Assembly (NCBI GenBank): GCA_001777515.1
Contig: MFEF01000022.1
Location: 1-49,060, forward strand
Reading direction: 5' to 3'
Length of the DNA: 49,060 nucleotides
DNA from: Candidatus Doudnabacteria bacterium RIFCSPHIGHO2_01_48_18
Lineage (GTDB): Bacteria > Patescibacteriota > Doudnabacteria > UBA920 > 2-01-FULL-46-14
Position numbers and translations under genes: made by a program. Positions 32,519-42,360 of the stretch are shown here, in pieces (position 1 is the stretch's first letter; each line of letters begins with the position of its first letter). The notes below the pieces were generated by a model. It saw nothing but the letters and a program-made list of their open reading frames with translations. It had not been told where the DNA came from and made no database searches.

Positions 32519-35335
32519 ATGACAAAAAAATCAGAGAAGAAAATAGAGCAGGATTTTGGCCAGATAAAAATCCGCGGCGCCAAGGTGCATAACCTCAAAA
32601 ATATTGATCTTGATTTGCCGCGCAATAAATTGATCGTGCTCACGGGCATATCAGGAAGCGGTAAATCTTCTCTGGCTTTTGATACGATTTACGCGGAAGG
32701 TCAAAGGCGCTACGTGGAGAGCTTGTCTGCTTACGCCCGCCAATTCCTCGGCCTGATGGACAAGCCAGATGTCGAACAAATCGAAGGTCTCAGCCCAGCG
32801 ATTTCCATTGACCAGAAATCTGCATCGCACAACCCGCGTTCCACGGTGGGAACAGTGACTGAGATTTATGATTATTTACGTTTGCTGTTCGCGCGCATTG
32901 GCGTGCCTCATTGCCCTGTTTGCGGCAAAAAAATCGCCGGTCAAACCGTAACGAGCATGGTTGATCAAATCATGGAGCTGCCCGAAAACACAAAGCTTAT
33001 GATTTTGGCCCCGTTTATCGCCGACCGCAAAGGAGAACATCGCCATGTGCTGGAGGAAATAAAAAAAGCCGGCTACGCGCGGGTTCGCGTGGATGGCATA
33101 TTTATGGATTTGGACGAAGCTTTGAACCTGAGCTTGGATAAAAAGAAGAAACATTCAATCGATGTCGTCGTGGATCGCATTACCGTAGACAAAAGCGAAC
33201 GCGCGCGGATCAGTGATTCCCTGGAAACCGCCCTCGATCTTGGCAACGAGACCGCTCTGGTATATCTGCCTGACGAGGACCGCGCGATTACTTTTTCCCA
33301 AAAATTTTCCTGTCCCGAGGGACACATGTCTCTGGCAGAGCTTCATCCGCGCAATTTTTCGTTCAACTCGCCGCATGGCGCTTGCCCGGATTGCACTGGC
33401 CTTGGCACTAAGCTTGAGGTCGATCCCGAACTGGTGATCCCAAATCCGCGCCTGTCGCTCGCGGAAGGCGCGATTCGGCCGTGGAGCAAAACCACTGCTC
33501 GGCTGTCTTGGTATGATCAGATACTTGAGCACATCGCCGGCGAGTTTGGCTTTTCGATTAACGTCCCAGTAAAAGTGCTCGACAAAAAATATCTCGAGAT
33601 TGTTTTGCGCGGCTCCAAAGAGAAGGATTTCGAGGGGGTTATCCCGAACCTGGAGCGCCGCTACAAAGAAACTGACTCTGATTACATGCGCCAGGAGATA
33701 GAACAGTACATGCGGCTCAAGGTCTGTCCGACCTGCCAAGGCAAGCGGTTGCGCCCTGAGGTTTTGAGTGTGACAATCATGGATAAATCAATAATGGACG
33801 TAGCTTCGCTGACGGTTGATAATCTGCAGAAATTTTTTGAAGAATTTTCCGCGAAGCTTTCGGAAAAAGACAAAAAAATCGGCAAACAGATTATAAAGGA
33901 GATCACATCTCGTCTTAGATTTCTATCAAATGTGGGTTTGGAATATTTGACCCTAAACCGCAGCGCTGACACTCTGTCCGGCGGGGAGGCGCAGCGCATT
34001 AGGCTTGCCACGCAGATTGGTTCCGGCCTCACCGGTGTTTTGTATATATTAGATGAACCATCTATTGGCTTGCATCAACGCGACAACGATCGTTTGTTGT
34101 CCACGCTTATGGCCCTTCGCGATCTAGGTAATACGGTAATCGTGGTGGAGCACGACGAGGACACAATCATGGCGGCCAACTGGGTCGTGGACATTGGTCC
34201 TGGCGCCGGGAAACACGGCGGAGAAGTGGTAGCGTTTGGCACCCCGGAAGAAATCAAAAAAAACCCCGCTTCGCTGACTGGCCGTTATCTTTCTGGCCAG
34301 GAACAAATCGCGATTCCGGGCAAGCGCCGCCCTGGCAATGGCAAAAAGATTACCATTTACGGTGCCAAAGAGCATAATCTGCGCAATCTCGATGTGGACA
34401 TCCCGCTGGGGAAATTTATTTGCATCACCGGAGTTTCGGGCAGCGGCAAATCAACCCTGCTAAATGATATTCTTGCCAAAGCTCTGTCCGCGTATTTTTA
34501 CAATGCCAAGGAAATTCCCGGAGAACATAAAAAAATCCTTGGCCTGGATAACATCGATAAGGTTATAAATATTGACCAGTCGCCAATTGGTCGCACGCCG
34601 CGATCCAACCCGGCAACTTATACTGGCGTATTTACGTATATCCGTGATTTGTTCGCGGAGACCCCGGAAGCAAAAATGCGCGGCTATGCCCCGGGCCGGT
34701 TTTCCTTTAACGTAAAAGGCGGCCGCTGCGAGGCGTGTGCGGGTGACGGCGTGATTCAAATAGAAATGCATTTCCTTCCGGATGTTTATGTGGCCTGTGA
34801 AGAATGCAAAGGCAAGCGCTACAACAAAGAAGCGCTCGACATCCATTATAAAGGCAAAAATATTTTTGACTGTTTGGAAATGACCGTGGATGAAGCTCGG
34901 ATATTTTTCCGTAACATCCCCATCATTTACCGCAAGCTGGATGTGCTGTCCCTCGTGGGACTCGGCTACATGCATCTCGGGCAGTCAGCCACGACTCTGT
35001 CCGGCGGGGAAGCGCAGCGCATTAAACTCGCTACTGAACTGGCGCGCACGCAGACCGGCAAAACTCTGTATATTTTAGATGAGCCAACCACCGGGCTGCA
35101 TTTTGAGGATGTAAAACGGCTGCTCACTGTGCTTGGTAAGCTGGTTGACAAAGGGAATACAGTAATCGTTATCGAACATAATTTGCATGTCATCAAATAT
35201 GCGGACTGGATCATTGACCTGGGTCCCGAGGGTGGCGACAAGGGCGGAGAAATCATTGCCGAAGGCACGCCAGAAGAAGTGGCGCGCGTAAAAAAATCTT
35301 ACACTGGACAGTATCTGGCCAAATATTTGAAATAG
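32519..35335 (+). CDS. uvrA: excinuclease UvrA
   Basis: Damage-sensing ATPase of nucleotide excision repair. 938 aa with two ABC modules: Walker [10 protein letters not shown] and GVSGSGKST, signatures [13 protein letters not shown] and [13 protein letters not shown], and Walker [12 protein letters not shown] and [11 protein letters not shown]. Zinc-binding Cys pairs are in [23 protein letters not shown] and [18 protein letters not shown]. Full length and intact. It has its own promoter and operator and is followed by a terminator. uvrC is nearby on the other strand; uvrB is not in the window. Confidence 0.98.
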   Translation: MTKKSEKKIEQDFGQIKIRGAKVHNLKNIDLDLPRNKLIVLTGISGSGKSSLAFDTIYAEGQRRYVESLSAYARQFLGLMDKPDVEQIEGLSPAISIDQKSASHNPRSTVGTVTEIYDYLRLLFARIGVPHCPVCGKKIAGQTVTSMVDQIMELPENTKLMILAPFIADRKGEHRHVLEEIKKAGYARVRVDGIFMDLDEALNLSLDKKKKHSIDVVVDRITVDKSERARISDSLETALDLGNETALVYLPDEDRAITFSQKFSCPEGHMSLAELHPRNFSFNSPHGACPDCTGLGTKLEVDPELVIPNPRLSLAEGAIRPWSKTTARLSWYDQILEHIAGEFGFSINVPVKVLDKKYLEIVLRGSKEKDFEGVIPNLERRYKETDSDYMRQEIEQYMRLKVCPTCQGKRLRPEVLSVTIMDKSIMDVASLTVDNLQKFFEEFSAKLSEKDKKIGKQIIKEITSRLRFLSNVGLEYLTLNRSADTLSGGEAQRIRLATQIGSGLTGVLYILDEPSIGLHQRDNDRLLSTLMALRDLGNTVIVVEHDEDTIMAANWVVDIGPGAGKHGGEVVAFGTPEEIKKNPASLTGRYLSGQEQIAIPGKRRPGNGKKITIYGAKEHNLRNLDVDIPLGKFICITGVSGSGKSTLLNDILAKALSAYFYNAKEIPGEHKKILGLDNIDKVINIDQSPIGRTPRSNPATYTGVFTYIRDLFAETPEAKMRGYAPGRFSFNVKGGRCEACAGDGVIQIEMHFLPDVYVACEECKGKRYNKEALDIHYKGKNIFDCLEMTVDEARIFFRNIPIIYRKLDVLSLVGLGYMHLGQSATTLSGGEAQRIKLATELARTQTGKTLYILDEPTTGLHFEDVKRLLTVLGKLVDKGNTVIVIEHNLHVIKYADWIIDLGPEGGDKGGEIIAEGTPEEVARVKKSYTGQYLAKYLK

Positions 35336-35375
35336 CCAAATATATTTAGAGATAAGCCCAAAAAAGTTGTTACTG

Positions 35376-35401
35376 AGCCACCGGAATTCTGGTGGCTTTT
35401 G
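35376..35401 (+). terminator. terminator after uvrA
   Basis: GCCACC (35377-35382) pairs with GGTGGC (35391-35396) around GGAATTCT and is followed by TTTTG. Confidence 0.75.
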
Positions 35402-35486
35402 ATATTTCCTGAGTATAGACTCGGACCTATAGTGAGATTCTAATCATTTAGCATTAATTAATCATTAACAAGAAAGGAACAATCCT

Positions 35487-36089
35487 ATGAAATTTGTACG
35501 CAATCTTGCTGCTATTGGTGGCGGTGCGAGCATTATGCTCGCCAGCGCGGCTGTTGCCTTTGCTTCTCACGGCGGACCGCATACTGTCATGAGATATTTT
35601 GCGCCAACTGAAAAAATGGTGGGACAAGAGTACGTCGAGACCATCGAGATTACCAACACTTCGTCGCACGCGCTCGCCGTGGGCAATTTGCAGGTTGAAT
35701 TGCCGGCACAAGTCCAATTGGTCAGCTCTAGTCCTTCTGGAACGGGGACTGGCGCCATGACTACCATTCCTGCGCCGAGCATTCCGGTTAACGGAAGGTT
35801 TTTCGCCAATGTAGTCGTGAAAGCGGTTCTTCCGGGCGAGTTTGTTATCTCAAGCGCGACGTATTTTGTGAACGGAGAACGATACGGCTTTATGTCAGCG
35901 CCGGAAAATATCAGCGCTACGGCGACGGGAGTCGGGGTGGGCGACGATGACGCGGGAGGAGTAGGCGATGACGAGGGCGCTGGTGTAACTGATTTACCGC
36001 GCACTGGTGCAGCCGCTGGTCCAACACTCTTTACGCTTGGTTTGCTGCTATTGTCCTGGGGAGCCGTGCGTTCGAAGATGGTTTCCTAG
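35487..36089 (+). CDS. secreted surface protein with LPRTG sorting signal
   Basis: 200 aa. Signal peptide MKFVRNLAAIGGGASIMLASAAVAFA, then a beta-sandwich-like domain (about 28-145) with YVETIEITNTSSHALAVGNL and EFVISSATYFVNGERY, a flexible Gly/Asp/Ala linker, LPRTG at 170-174, a hydrophobic stretch (LFTLGLLLLSWGAV) and a short basic tail. This is a complete cell-wall sorting signal, which sortases cut between Thr and Gly. The sortase-like gene lies 85 bases downstream past a terminator, so the pair is probably enzyme and substrate. What the protein is attached to in this kind of cell is unknown. Confidence 0.85.
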   Translation: MKFVRNLAAIGGGASIMLASAAVAFASHGGPHTVMRYFAPTEKMVGQEYVETIEITNTSSHALAVGNLQVELPAQVQLVSSSPSGTGTGAMTTIPAPSIPVNGRFFANVVVKAVLPGEFVISSATYFVNGERYGFMSAPENISATATGVGVGDDDAGGVGDDEGAGVTDLPRTGAAAGPTLFTLGLLLLSWGAVRSKMVS

Positions 36090-36103
36090 AGAACGAATTC
36101 AAA

Positions 36104-36138
36104 AATAACCCCGATGAGTAGAGTCGGGGTTATTTTTT
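36104..36138 (+). terminator. terminator after the LPRTG protein
   Basis: AATAACCCCGA (36104-36114) pairs with TCGGGGTTATT (36124-36134), followed by TTTT. Confidence 0.8.
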
Positions 36139-36174
36139 GCCCGTCTGCCAACCGGCACGCTAAAATATATATCT

Positions 36175-36750
36175 ATGAAAAGAATAATTTTGATCATCAT
36201 TCTGGCTGCTGTCGTTTATGTGGCAATGAATTTTGATTTTTTTCGCAAAAATATCGAATATAAAATCAAAAAAGAAACCGGACAGAGTGTCGAGATTCCG
36301 AATCCGCGGGAAAAAATGCAGCCAAATCAGCTGCTGATTCCAGCGCTGTCGATTGAAACGCCGGTGTTGTATGCGGAAAGGGTGGACGAGGATCATTTTC
36401 AGGAGCTGCTCATTGAGGGTGTAGTGCATTATCCAGGAACCGCGAAAATCGGCGAGCCGGGGAACATGTATATCTTTGGTCACTCTTCAGACAATGTCTG
36501 GGCAAAAGGGAATTACAAAACAGTTTTTGCCCTCCTGCCAAAAATAAAAAAAGGCGACAAAATAATTGTCTCCGATCACTTAGGAAATAAATTTGTATAC
36601 GAGGCGCGCGAAACCAAAGTGGTCGCCCCTGATGATTTGAGTGTTTTGGATCAAGGGCAAGGCGGGAAAAAATTGCTCACGCTGCAAACTTCTTACCCGG
36701 TCGGTACGGCACTGAAAAGATTTGTGGTTATCGCGGAATTAATCAAATGA
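36175..36750 (+). CDS. sortase-like protein with Ser in place of catalytic Cys
   Basis: 191 aa: an N-terminal membrane anchor (IILIIILAAVVYVAM) and a sortase beta barrel with IPALSIETPVLY, the catalytic His in YIFGHSSDN (His103), and the last block LLTLQTSYPVGTALKR. Sortases have TLxTC here; this one has TLQTS, so Ser173 (codon TCT, one base from TGT) replaces the nucleophilic Cys, while the conserved Arg (Arg182) is present. It may be a Ser-dependent transpeptidase, a binding-only protein or inactive. It lies next to an LPRTG protein and converges with a pilin gene, leaving five bases between. Confidence 0.85.
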   Translation: MKRIILIIILAAVVYVAMNFDFFRKNIEYKIKKETGQSVEIPNPREKMQPNQLLIPALSIETPVLYAERVDEDHFQELLIEGVVHYPGTAKIGEPGNMYIFGHSSDNVWAKGNYKTVFALLPKIKKGDKIIVSDHLGNKFVYEARETKVVAPDDLSVLDQGQGGKKLLTLQTSYPVGTALKRFVVIAELIK

Positions 36751-36755
36751 AAATT

Positions 36756-37280
36756 TTACCAAGCTGCAGCACCTGGGCTGTATCGAGAAAATGTACATTG
36801 TCCGTTTCGAGGAGCATCCCAATATGGATCAGTGGATGGCACCGGGCAAACACTTTCCGTGGTTTGGTGTGCAAGGAGTTTATAATTCACCCCGTCAGAA
36901 GTATACAAATAACATCCCCCCGCACCGTTAGGTTTAGGATCCAAAGGAAGCTGAGCTACGTACGTTGGCGCCAGATTGGGAATCCAGCCACCCGGACCAG
37001 AAGTTCCACGGTTACCGTACTCTGAACAGTTCCCCCACCAACTACTACTACCATTACCCGTAAAGGGGTAAGCACTGTTTGCATCATAGTAAAGCTCGAG
37101 TGCTGTAACCAGTGATCGAATATCACCCCTTCGCTTTGTATCCCGCGCCTTGGCTCTTGCAGAGTTTAGGCTAATCAAAACCACGCTCGCGAGGAACCCG
37201 ATTATGGCAATTACTACCAAAAGTTCAATTAAAGTAAAGCCAAACACCCTTTGATATTTAGCCGGCGAGATATTTGTCAT
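36756..37280 (-). CDS. type IV pilin-like protein (prepilin)
   Basis: 174 aa with a class III signal: a short basic leader then GFTLIELLVVIAIIGFLAS, where a prepilin peptidase would cut before Phe. The long hydrophobic helix continues into ARAKARDTKRRGDIRSLVTALELYYDANSAYP, and the C-terminal head has four Cys (CSEY, GCYLY, VCPVP, QCTF) that may form disulfides. It could be a DNA-uptake or adhesion pilus subunit or a pseudopilin. It overlaps the end of the 66-aa membrane gene by 23 bases. Assembly genes (PilB, PilC, PilD) are not in the window. Confidence 0.9.
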   Translation of the reverse strand: MTNISPAKYQRVFGFTLIELLVVIAIIGFLASVVLISLNSARAKARDTKRRGDIRSLVTALELYYDANSAYPFTGNGSSSWWGNCSEYGNRGTSGPGGWIPNLAPTYVAQLPLDPKPNGAGGCYLYTSDGVNYKLLAHQTTESVCPVPSTDPYWDAPRNGQCTFSRYSPGAAAW

Positions 37281-37458
37281 AAATAAGGGCAGGTTTTGGG
37301 TTGGCGAGAAAGTTAGCTTGTAAATAGTTGTAAATATAAAACACCACCATGATGATGAGTAAACCGCCGATAACGATTTCCGATAGCGAATAGGTGATCA
37401 CGATTTTTCCTTTATGTTCAGTTTTTTTATGATGAGTTCTTTTGATGAATTTGAGCAT
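37258..37458 (-). CDS. small membrane protein upstream of the pilin, 66 aa
   Basis: A basic N terminus (KFIKRTHHKKTEHKGK), one membrane helix (EIVIGGLLIIMVVFYIYNYL), then a short tail ANPKPALIYDKYLAG. I do not recognise it. The 23-base overlap with the pilin gene suggests coupled translation and a role beside the pilin, for instance in the membrane. A palindromic element sits only eight bases upstream of the start codon, where it may affect expression. Confidence 0.6.
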   Translation of the reverse strand: MLKFIKRTHHKKTEHKGKIVITYSLSEIVIGGLLIIMVVFYIYNYLQANFLANPKPALIYDKYLAG

Positions 37459-37466
37459 TTATTTTA

Positions 37467-37533
37467 TCCAGCACCTTCCAGAATACCCCGCAGCTTGCTG
37501 CGGGGTGCAATACCCCGACAGGAAGGTGCTGGA
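37467..37533 (+). mobile_element. 67-bp deletion derivative of the palindromic element, copy 3
   Basis: Identical to the 98-bp copies except that 31 bp are missing between two CTGCGGGG repeats. The terminal repeats and both TTTA flanks (37463-37466, 37534-37537) are intact. It sits just upstream of the 66-aa gene, in the 393-bp stretch before hrcA. Confidence 0.9.
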
Positions 37534-37537
37534 TTTA

Positions 37538-37730
37538 TTTAGTTTAGTACCTACGCAAATACTACCAAATCAATGAATTTCATGCAATAATATGTTGTCC
37601 GCTAACCAGGACACCCTATGGCACATGAATTTACTGACCCTCCTTCGCTAAAGCTGTGGACGGCGAGTGTGTATAATTTTAGCGGTTGCTACAAGAACCA
37701 CATCCTTCCGTAGCCTTGGCACAGGAGGAT
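37538..37730 (+). other. intergenic stretch with half-repeat
   Basis: No gene that I can support. It holds CCTTCGCTAAAGCT (37642-37655), which recurs at 37805-37818 in the hrcA leader, a TATAAT at 37672-37677 without a good -35 box, and a 31-codon frame from 37618 without a ribosome site. Confidence 0.4.
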
Positions 37731-37766
37731 TTAGCACTTGACAATGTCGAGTGCTAATTTTATTAT
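37731..37766 (+). promoter_or_regulatory. CIRCE operator and promoter of hrcA-grpE-dnaK-dnaJ
   Basis: TTAGCACTT-N9-GAGTGCTAA (37731-37757) matches the CIRCE consensus apart from one base in the left arm. TTGACA (37738-37743), a 17-base spacer and TATTAT (37761-37766) form the promoter, with the -35 box inside the operator. HrcA, encoded next, should bind here and repress. Confidence 0.93.
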
Positions 37767-37800
37767 GCTTAAGCAAATATGGCAGAAATTACACCAAGGC

Positions 37801-37832
37801 CCAGCCTTCGCTAAAGCTTCGGTGGGCAAGCA
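37801..37832 (+). repeat. short repeat in the hrcA leader
   Basis: CCTTCGCTAAAGC, then TTCGGTGGGCAAGC: a compact imperfect hairpin (GCCCA/TGGGC at its base) of a dispersed type. It lies between promoter and hrcA start, and its first half is repeated at 37642. Confidence 0.5.
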
Positions 37833-37851
37833 AGCTAAGTTATTTTATATT

Positions 37852-38613
37852 ATGAATCAACAGAACCAAATTACTAATCGTCAAGCAAAGATACTAGCGG
37901 CAATCATCAAAGAATACTCAACGACTGGACTCCCGGTCGGTTCAGGTGAATTGTCGGAAAAATACGGTTTCAGCGTGAGCGCGGCTACGATTCGCAACGA
38001 AATGCAAGCTCTTGAGAAAGCCGGATACATTTTCCAGCCGCATACCTCCGCAGGACGAGTACCCACAGACGCAGGGTTTCGGTTCTTTGTAAACAAGCTC
38101 ATGAAGCATTTGGAGCTTACTCAAATTGAGCAACAGCGGCTGCAGCAGGAGCTGAAGACCTTGCAGAAGCAATACATTGAACTCGGCAAAAGTCTTACCA
38201 AGCTTTTGGCCAAACAAGCGCAAGGCGCCGCGTTTGCCCTTCTGCCAGGAAATGCCAGTGTGACTGGCCTTTCCAATGTCATTGATAGTAGTGTCAGTAC
38301 CGAAGAAGTCCGGGAGATAGCAAAGTTTCTCGAAGATGTTTCCGAATACGGCGGCCAGCTAGTTAAAACTGACGAGGTCAAAGCATACATCGGGAGTGAA
38401 GCGCCGGTGCCCTTGGCAAAGGATTTCAGCCTGGTAGTGACAAAGGTCAATTTGCCGCACGGCGAAAAAGGCGTGATTGGCATCATTGGACCGAAGCGCA
38501 TGAAATACGCCAGAAATATCAGTTTACTTGAGTATGTGAAAAAACTGCTTGCAACAGGACTCAGTGCAATTATTATCGTTTCAATTCCCCAATTAACCCA
38601 ATTTCCCTCATGA
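37852..38613 (+). CDS. hrcA: heat-inducible transcription repressor HrcA
   Basis: Repressor of the chaperone operon that binds CIRCE and is helped to fold by chaperonin. 253 aa from ATG at 37852: winged-helix DNA-binding domain with ILAAIIKEYSTTGLPVGSGEL and VSAATIRNEMQALEKAGYI, HTSAGRVPTDAGFRFFVN, then a GAF-like domain and the C-terminal VIGIIGPKRMKYARNISLLEYV. Somewhat shorter than the roughly 340-aa Bacillus protein, mainly in the middle. Upstream in-frame codons cross the promoter and are not used. It overlaps grpE by four bases (ATGA). Confidence 0.95.
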   Translation: MNQQNQITNRQAKILAAIIKEYSTTGLPVGSGELSEKYGFSVSAATIRNEMQALEKAGYIFQPHTSAGRVPTDAGFRFFVNKLMKHLELTQIEQQRLQQELKTLQKQYIELGKSLTKLLAKQAQGAAFALLPGNASVTGLSNVIDSSVSTEEVREIAKFLEDVSEYGGQLVKTDEVKAYIGSEAPVPLAKDFSLVVTKVNLPHGEKGVIGIIGPKRMKYARNISLLEYVKKLLATGLSAIIIVSIPQLTQFPS

Positions 38614-39065
38614 GCAATGACGAATTAGAAGAATACAAGCAGAAGACCGAGCAGTATCTCAATAACTGGAAGCGCACCGCGGCAGATTTTGAAAACTACA
38701 AGAAGCGCCAGGAAAAAGAGAACCGCGAGCTGATCCAGTTTGCGCAGGAGGTAACAGTGGTAAAGATTCTCCCAACGCTCGAGAGTCTCGAGCAAGCGCT
38801 CAAAACCTCGCCGCCTGACGAACGATTCCAAAACTGGTCACAAGGCGTTCTGAAAATCGTGCAGCAGCTGGAAAAAACTTTGCTCGAGATGGGGGTAGAA
38901 AAAATCAAAACCGCGGGTGAAAAATTTAACTACGAGCTTCATGAAGCAGTGGAAATGGTAGACGGGACGGATCAAGAGTCAGGAACCATTACCGAAGAAA
39001 TCCAGTCAGGCTATAAGCTTAATAACAAGGTTATAAGACCAGCGAAAGTGAAAGTTAAGAAATGA
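38610..39065 (+). CDS. grpE: nucleotide exchange factor GrpE
   Basis: Releases ADP from DnaK. 151 aa: an N-terminal coiled coil (EEYKQKTEQYLNNWKRTAADFENYKKRQEKE split over the dimer helices), the PTLESLEQAL segment, and a beta-wing domain ending SGYKLNNKVIRPAKVKVKK. It lacks the long acidic N terminus of many homologues, as is usual in small genomes. Translationally coupled to hrcA and 22 bases before dnaK. Confidence 0.95.
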   Translation: MSNDELEEYKQKTEQYLNNWKRTAADFENYKKRQEKENRELIQFAQEVTVVKILPTLESLEQALKTSPPDERFQNWSQGVLKIVQQLEKTLLEMGVEKIKTAGEKFNYELHEAVEMVDGTDQESGTITEEIQSGYKLNNKVIRPAKVKVKK

Positions 39066-39087
39066 TTAATCAAAAAGGACAATAACA

Positions 39088-40926
39088 ATGCCAAAAATTA
39101 TCGGAATAGATTTAGGAACTTCAAATAGCGCCGCTTCAGTGCTGGAGGGCGGCAAACCGGTAATGATTCCTTCCGCGGAAGGAACAACGGTCGGGGGCGG
39201 TAAGGCTTTTCCCTCTTATGTGGCGATGACTAAGGACAGCGAGCTGCTTGTCGGTGAACCGGCCAGGCGCCAGGCTGTTACCAACCCGGAAGGAACTGTT
39301 TACGCGGTCAAACGCAAAATGGGGACCAAGGAAAAAGTGAAAATGCTTGATAAAGAATACACGCCGGAACAAATTTCCGCGTTTATTCTCCAGAAAATCA
39401 AAAAAGACGCGGAAAGTTATCTGGGCGGGACTGTTACCAAAGCTGTCGTAACCGTGCCGGCGTATTTTGACGATTCGCAGCGCCAGGCCACCAAGAACGC
39501 GGGAGAAATCGCTGGCCTCGAGATCGTCCGCATTATCAACGAGCCAACTGCGGCGGCCTTGGCCTATGGCCTTGATAAAGCTGATCACGAACAGAAGATT
39601 TTAGTTTTCGATTTGGGCGGCGGTACTCTCGACGTCACGATCATGGATTTCGGGCAAGGCGTGTTTGAGGTTGTGTCCACATCCGGTGACACCAAGCTTG
39701 GTGGCACAGATATGGACAATCAGATTATGGATTACGTGGCCGAGGAATTTAAAAACCAATCAGGCATCGATATTAGAAATGACAAAATGGCTTACAACCG
39801 CCTCAAGGAATCTGCGGAAAAAGCCAAGATTGAGCTCTCCACGACTCTTGAAACCGAGATTAATCTGCCGTTTATTACGGCGGATGCCTCTGGCCCCAAG
39901 CATTTAAGCTTAAAGATCACCAGAGCGAAGCTGGAAGAGCTGGTTCGGACGATCGTTGAGCGGACACGAGTTTCTTTGGAGCAGTCACTCACCGACGCAA
40001 AACTTGCGCCAAAAGATATCGATAAGATCATCATGGTTGGCGGTCCGACTCGCATGCCGATCGTGCAAAAATTCGTCGAGGAATATATTGGCAAGCCAGT
40101 GGAACGCGGCGTTGATCCGATGGAGGCTGTGGCCAAAGGCGCGGCTGTGCAAGCCGGGGTGCTCGGCGGCGAAGTCAAAGATGTTTTGCTTTTGGATGTA
40201 ACTCCGCTGACTTTAGGTATTGAAACTCTGGGCGGCGTATCCACGCCTTTGATCGAACGCAATACCACGATTCCGACCTCGAAATCTCAGGTCTTCTCCA
40301 CCGCGGCGGATAACCAGACCTCGGTTGAGATCCATATTTTGCAAGGAGAGCGCCCTATGGCCGCGGATAATAAATCTCTCGGCCGGTTTATTCTCGACGG
40401 GTTGCCGCCATCTCCGCGTGGCGTGCCGCAGGTCGAGGTTATCTTTGACATTGACGCGAATGGTATTTTGAAAGTAACCGCCAAAGACAAGGCGACGAGC
40501 AAAGAGCAGCACATCACGATCAGCGGTTCGTCGAATCTTTCCAAAGATGAGATCGAGCGCATGCGAAAAGAAGCGGAAGCGCACGCGGAAGAAGACCGCA
40601 GGCGCAAAGAGCTGGTGGACGCGCGCAATCAGGCGGATCAGCTGGCGGCAGTGGCAGAGAAAACCCTCAAGGACGGGGGTGATAAAATCGAAGCAGGCCT
40701 GAAAACTTCTCTGGAAGCAAAAGTTGCTGAGCTGAAAAAAATCAAAGAAGGCAGCGACGCGGACGCGATCAAGAAACAAATGGAAGCCATCTCTCAGGAA
40801 ATCCAAAAGGTGGGTGCGGCCATGTATTCACAGAAGCCCCCGGAAGGGCAAACTGAAGCCAAAACAGACGAACCCAAAGACGACAAAGACAAAGCCCAAG
40901 ACGCAGAGTTTGAAGAAAAGAAATAA
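39088..40926 (+). CDS. dnaK: chaperone DnaK (Hsp70)
   Basis: ATP-dependent chaperone. 612 aa: nucleotide-binding domain from [19 protein letters not shown] through [32 protein letters not shown] and [11 protein letters not shown], linker [15 protein letters not shown], substrate-binding domain with [14 protein letters not shown], a helical lid and a charged, Lys/Asp/Glu-rich tail. Standard length. The ribosome site AAAGGA lies before the ATG. Third gene of the CIRCE-controlled operon, 12 bases before dnaJ. Confidence 0.98.
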   Translation: MPKIIGIDLGTSNSAASVLEGGKPVMIPSAEGTTVGGGKAFPSYVAMTKDSELLVGEPARRQAVTNPEGTVYAVKRKMGTKEKVKMLDKEYTPEQISAFILQKIKKDAESYLGGTVTKAVVTVPAYFDDSQRQATKNAGEIAGLEIVRIINEPTAAALAYGLDKADHEQKILVFDLGGGTLDVTIMDFGQGVFEVVSTSGDTKLGGTDMDNQIMDYVAEEFKNQSGIDIRNDKMAYNRLKESAEKAKIELSTTLETEINLPFITADASGPKHLSLKITRAKLEELVRTIVERTRVSLEQSLTDAKLAPKDIDKIIMVGGPTRMPIVQKFVEEYIGKPVERGVDPMEAVAKGAAVQAGVLGGEVKDVLLLDVTPLTLGIETLGGVSTPLIERNTTIPTSKSQVFSTAADNQTSVEIHILQGERPMAADNKSLGRFILDGLPPSPRGVPQVEVIFDIDANGILKVTAKDKATSKEQHITISGSSNLSKDEIERMRKEAEAHAEEDRRRKELVDARNQADQLAAVAEKTLKDGGDKIEAGLKTSLEAKVAELKKIKEGSDADAIKKQMEAISQEIQKVGAAMYSQKPPEGQTEAKTDEPKDDKDKAQDAEFEEKK

Positions 40927-40938
40927 TTATCCAGGATA

Positions 40939-42120
40939 ATGTCAAAAAGAGACTACTATGAAATACTTGGAGTCTCAAAAGGCGCGTCCAAAGACGATAT
41001 CCGCCGCGCTTACCGTAAATTAGCGCACGAATACCACCCTGATAAGCAGGGAGGCAAGGCAGATAAATTCCGTGAAGTAAACGAAGCGTATGAAGTGCTT
41101 TCTGACGAAAGCAAGCGCTCGCAGTATGACCGTTTTGGACAAACTTTTGAGCAATCCGCCCGTGGCGGACAAGGTCGGTCCGCTTCAGGCGGATTTAATG
41201 GTTTCTCTGGATTTTCCGATTTCGCGGATTTTGCTCGCGGTTTTGGCGACAATTTTTCGCGGGGTCCTTATTCCGGGGCAGAGTTTGATTTTGGCGATAT
41301 TTTTTCTGATATCTTCGGCGGGCAGCGCAAGGCTCGGCGGCAGCAGGGCGTCGATCTTGAAATGCAGATTACGATTGATTTTTTGGATAGCGTATTTGGG
41401 ACTGAGCGAGAAATCACCCTGGAAAAAAGAGACAGTTGTCAGGCCTGCAAAGGCGAGGGAGCTGCTCCCGGCAGCAAAGTCGTAACCTGCCCAAAATGCC
41501 ATGGTCAAGGACAGATCATTACCCGCAGGCAAACTATTCTTGGCAATTTTCAGCAAGCTACGACCTGCGACCGCTGTCAGGGCACCGGCAAGGTTCCGGA
41601 AAAAGAGTGCCCGGAATGCGCGGGCATAGGCACGAAAAAGCAATCAAAAAAGATTAAGGTAATCACCCCCCCAGGCATAGATTCCGGGCAGCGTTTACGG
41701 CTCTCGGGCGAGGGAGAAATGGGCTACCGCGGCAGCCGGCCTGGTGATTTGTACATTGAGATCCGCGTCAAACCGCATCCGCATTTCAAACGCGAGGGTG
41801 TAAATATTCTGTCTGAAGTACCAATCAGTTTCTATCAAGCCGCGCTTGGGGGCGAGATAGAGGTAGAGACTGTTGATGGACCGGTCATGCTCAAGATTCC
41901 TTCTGGCATACAGTCAGGCAAGGTATTGCGCCTCAGCGGCAAAGGCGTGCCCCATCTGGAAACTAAAGGCCGGGGTGATCACCTCATCACGGTGAGGATT
42001 GTCACGCCGCAAAAATTAACTAAAAAAGAAAAAGAGCTTCTGAAGGCCCTATCGGATGAAAGCGGCGAATCGGTAAAGGTTAACAAAAGTTTTTGGGATA
42101 AAATAAAAGACTCGTTTTAG
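40939..42120 (+). CDS. dnaJ: chaperone DnaJ (Hsp40)
   Basis: Co-chaperone that stimulates DnaK ATPase and delivers clients. 393 aa: J domain with the HPD motif (EYHPDKQGG), a Gly/Phe-rich region, four CxxCxGxG zinc repeats ([32 protein letters not shown]) and the C-terminal beta domains with [19 protein letters not shown]. All zinc Cys are present. Last gene of hrcA-grpE-dnaK-dnaJ; the next transcription unit is tRNA-Lys. Confidence 0.97.
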   Translation: MSKRDYYEILGVSKGASKDDIRRAYRKLAHEYHPDKQGGKADKFREVNEAYEVLSDESKRSQYDRFGQTFEQSARGGQGRSASGGFNGFSGFSDFADFARGFGDNFSRGPYSGAEFDFGDIFSDIFGGQRKARRQQGVDLEMQITIDFLDSVFGTEREITLEKRDSCQACKGEGAAPGSKVVTCPKCHGQGQIITRRQTILGNFQQATTCDRCQGTGKVPEKECPECAGIGTKKQSKKIKVITPPGIDSGQRLRLSGEGEMGYRGSRPGDLYIEIRVKPHPHFKREGVNILSEVPISFYQAALGGEIEVETVDGPVMLKIPSGIQSGKVLRLSGKGVPHLETKGRGDHLITVRIVTPQKLTKKEKELLKALSDESGESVKVNKSFWDKIKDSF

Positions 42121-42122
42121 AC

Positions 42123-42150
42123 TTGAAAAATTTAGTAATTTCTGTATAAT
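42123..42150 (+). promoter_or_regulatory. tRNA-Lys promoter
   Basis: TTGAAA (42123-42128), 16-base spacer, perfect TATAAT (42145-42150), 22 bases before the mature tRNA. Confidence 0.7.
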
Positions 42151-42172
42151 GAGCAAACAATAGTTGCGACGC

Positions 42173-42248
42173 GGGAACGTAGCTCAGTCGGTAGAGCAAC
42201 AGCCTTTTAAGCTGATGGTCGTGGGTTCGATTCCCACCGTTCCCACCA
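42173..42248 (+). tRNA. tRNA-Lys (TTT anticodon)
   Basis: Acceptor GGGAACG/CGTTCCC, D arm AGCTCAGTCGGTAGAGC, anticodon loop CTTTTAA (anticodon TTT), T arm GTGGGTTCGATTCCCAC and encoded CCA at the 3' end: a normal 76-base class I cloverleaf. Confidence 0.97.
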
Positions 42249-42283
42249 GAACACAACTCAAAGGTTTTTCTAAAGCTATTTGA

Positions 42284-42318
42284 TGGGCGGCCTCCAAGGC
42301 CGCCCATTGAGTTTTTTT
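42284..42318 (+). terminator. terminator after tRNA-Lys
   Basis: TGGGCGGCC (42284-42292) pairs with GGCCGCCCA (42298-42306), followed by TTGAG and seven T. Confidence 0.85.
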
Positions 42319-42360
42319 AGTGCTATACTATTTATCCATTCCCATTTTCAAGGAGGCTCT

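Noticed and set aside
37618-37713. 31-codon frame starting MAHEFTDPP
   Set aside because: No ribosome site, it contains the short repeat, and it shows no recognisable protein pattern.
42280-42360. Longer purF start at 42280
   Set aside because: It runs over the tRNA-Lys terminator and would remove the required N-terminal Cys.
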